This document shows, in pieces, positions 13,797-14,656 of a stretch of 14,656 nt of DNA. The position numbers were made by a program, and so were the translations under genes. The notes beneath the pieces were generated by a model that saw only the letters and a list, made by a program, of their open reading frames with translations, made no database searches and was not told the DNA's origin. The stretch comes from Prevotella sp. UBA4376 (GTDB taxonomy: Bacteria > Bacteroidota > Bacteroidia > Bacteroidales > Bacteroidaceae): positions 1-14,656 of the forward strand of contig DGRY01000003.1 in the NCBI GenBank assembly GCA_002391185.1. The letters run 5' to 3'. Within the stretch, counting starts at the first letter, position 1, and the number at the start of each line of letters is the position of its first letter.

Positions 13797-13807
13797 ATTC
13801 AATATTC

Positions 13808-13842
13808 AATATTAATTATTCAATAGTGAACGAAGTGAACGA
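13808..13842 (+). repeat. 35-bp direct repeat, right copy
   Basis: It is identical to 13297-13331. Its GTGAACGAAGTGAACGA part is read as the first codons of the UpxY-type gene. Confidence 0.9.
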
Positions 13843-14380
13843 ACCGAACGAACCCTGGTACGCTATTAGATTATTCACGCTACGTCAGAATGACGTAGCT
13901 AATTACTTCAAGGAACAGGGACTTGAGGTTTTCATACCTATGGAACATGCCGACATTGAAGACGACAACCATAAGGTACACCACATTCTGCGCCCTGTTG
14001 TACGCAATCTTATTTTTGTTAAAAAGAGCATAGAAGAAAAGGATTTTAAGCAGCTGGTAACCGATTGCCAATACAAGATTGCAGTAATCACCCGCAACCG
14101 CAACAGCCGTGAGTATGCCGAGATACCAGCAAAACAAATGGAAGAATTCCAAATAATGTGCAATCCTGACCTTGCCATGACAAAATATATAAGCACCGAC
14201 GAAGCACGACTAAAGAAAGGCACAATGGTAATCGTTACCAATGGTCCACTAAAAGGCCTCACAGGACGTCTTGTACGTCAGAACAAGCTCTATTATCTAC
14301 TAAAAGAAGTACCTGGCTTGGCAATCCTGCTAAAAGTATCCCGTTGGTGCTGCAAGCCATGCACAGACACTCAGCTATAA
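13826..14380 (+). CDS. UpxY-type NusG-family transcription antiterminator
   Basis: The 184-residue specialised NusG paralogue has an NGN domain (about 10-113), starting PWYAIRLFTLRQNDVANYF (10-28) with the ILRPVVRNLIFVK core (54-66), and a C-terminal KOW domain (about 131-160) with KGTMVIVTNGPLKGLTGRLV. It ends in a VPGLAILLKVSRWCCKP segment. UpxY proteins ride on RNA polymerase and prevent early termination in the leader of a linked capsule operon, and are normally its first gene. The target would then lie right of the window. No ATG fits; the start is GTG 13826 or GTG 13835, both inside the 35-bp repeat, so residues 1-6 are repeat-derived (MNEVNEP). No Shine-Dalgarno sequence is seen. Start choice is uncertain; family assignment is good. 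Confidence 0.85.
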   Translation: MNEVNEPNEPWYAIRLFTLRQNDVANYFKEQGLEVFIPMEHADIEDDNHKVHHILRPVVRNLIFVKKSIEEKDFKQLVTDCQYKIAVITRNRNSREYAEIPAKQMEEFQIMCNPDLAMTKYISTDEARLKKGTMVIVTNGPLKGLTGRLVRQNKLYYLLKEVPGLAILLKVSRWCCKPCTDTQL

Positions 14381-14475
14381 ATGCGCGGCGAAGCCGCTAA
14401 ATGATAAATGAAAAATGATAAATGATAAAGCTGTAAAACTCAAGCTGTTGGTTAGCCCAAGAAAGATTTAAATAT

Positions 14476-14499
14476 TGAACCGAAGGTCACTGACCGAGC
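14476..14499 (+). repeat. Truncated composite element, copy D
   Basis: TGAACCGAAGGTCACTGACCGAG (14476-14498) is identical to 14528-14550, but the 28-nt hairpin is missing and the sequence runs into an AT-rich linker. Confidence 0.75.
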
Positions 14500-14530
14500 A
14501 GAAGAAAAGATGTAAATATTGAAAGAATGA

Positions 14531-14597
14531 ACCGAAGGTCACTGACCGAGTGTTTACTGTCGGCAAAGCCGGTGTAAACAATCAGCGAGGGAAGTAA
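14531..14597 (+). repeat. Composite hairpin element, copy C
   Basis: ACCGAAGG plus TCACTGACCGAGT (14531-14551), the 28-nt hairpin (14552-14579) with outer stem GTTTAC/GTAAAC, internal loop TGT/GT, inner stem CGGC/GCCG and loop AAA, then AATCAGCGAGGGAAGTAA (14580-14597), one base different from copy A. Confidence 0.82.
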
Positions 14598-14656
14598 AGA
14601 TTTAAATATTATATCGGCATAGCCGACTAATCTTCAAAGTTCAAACCTCAAAGTTC

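Larger units (their letters stand above)
14381..14656. repeat. Repeat mosaic after the UpxY-type gene
   Basis: From left to right: hairpin GCGGC-GAA-GCCGC (14385-14397) in a block inverted relative to 10414-10463; ATGATAAATGA runs; GTTGGTTAGCCC (14447-14458), a fragment shared with the rmlD insertion; truncated element copy D (14476-14499); a 22-mer shared with 3834-3855 (14510-14531); complete composite element copy C (14531-14597); and mini-hairpin TCGGC-ATA-GCCGA (14614-14626). No gene is seen. In UpxY systems this position would be the operon leader. Confidence 0.75.

Noticed and set aside
13231..14597. Integron attC sites as an explanation of the 28-nt hairpins
   Set aside because: The GTTTAC-like stems recall attC core sites, but copy B (AGATGC/GCATCT) lacks the GTTRRRY core, and no integrase or cassette pattern is seen.
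14381..14656. CRISPR array in the repeat-rich right end
   Set aside because: Repeats differ in length, orientation and spacing, and there are no uniform spacers or cas genes.

Overview
The window looks like chromosomal DNA from a member of the Bacteroidales, most likely Prevotella or a close relative. The reasons are several promoters of the Bacteroidetes type (TTTG or TTG, 19-20 bases, then TAnnTTTG), weak or absent Shine-Dalgarno sequences, a DUF4924-type gene, a UpxY-type NusG paralogue, a secreted GH29 fucosidase, and many short GC-rich hairpins set in AT-rich spacers. This is a judgement from sequence character; no database was searched.

Layout. 51-572 (+) is a small TPR protein ending in an intrinsic terminator. 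573-1239 has no protein gene but holds a well-formed Bacteroidetes promoter and a strongly folded RNA, a candidate 6S-like RNA. 3819-1240 (-) is a compact operon: NfeD-like membrane protein, SPFH/band-7 protein, and a WecB-like UDP-GlcNAc 2-epimerase homologue that lacks most family catalytic residues. 4929-4045 (-) is an M48 lipoprotein peptidase, divergent from a GH29 alpha-L-fucosidase (5091-6461, +). 8821-6670 (-) carries a ROK sugar kinase and then fmt. Back-to-back promoters separate the kinase from a rightward run (8964-13088): LysE-type exporter, DUF4924 protein, rmlD and prfC. The last 1.5 kb holds an S23/IVP four-helix-bundle gene and a UpxY-type antiterminator, both embedded in repeats. 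UpxY genes usually open capsule operons, so a polysaccharide locus may lie to the right; rmlD fits cell-surface sugar synthesis, but no other capsule gene is visible.

The most unusual content is the repeat landscape. (i) A composite element built around a 28-nt hairpin (6-bp stem, TGT/GT internal loop, 4-bp stem, 3-nt loop) occurs three times with compensating stem changes and conserved flanks. (ii) A G/C-tract hairpin repeat supplies or abuts gene ends and has been read into two housekeeping proteins, inside RmlD and at the C-terminus of Fmt. (iii) Many mini-hairpins with 3-4-nt loops fill the spacers. (iv) The S23/IVP gene is bracketed by identical 35-bp direct repeats, one of which supplies the start of the UpxY gene. 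(v) A perfect 40-bp palindrome follows prfC. No transposase, CRISPR array, tRNA or rRNA was found.
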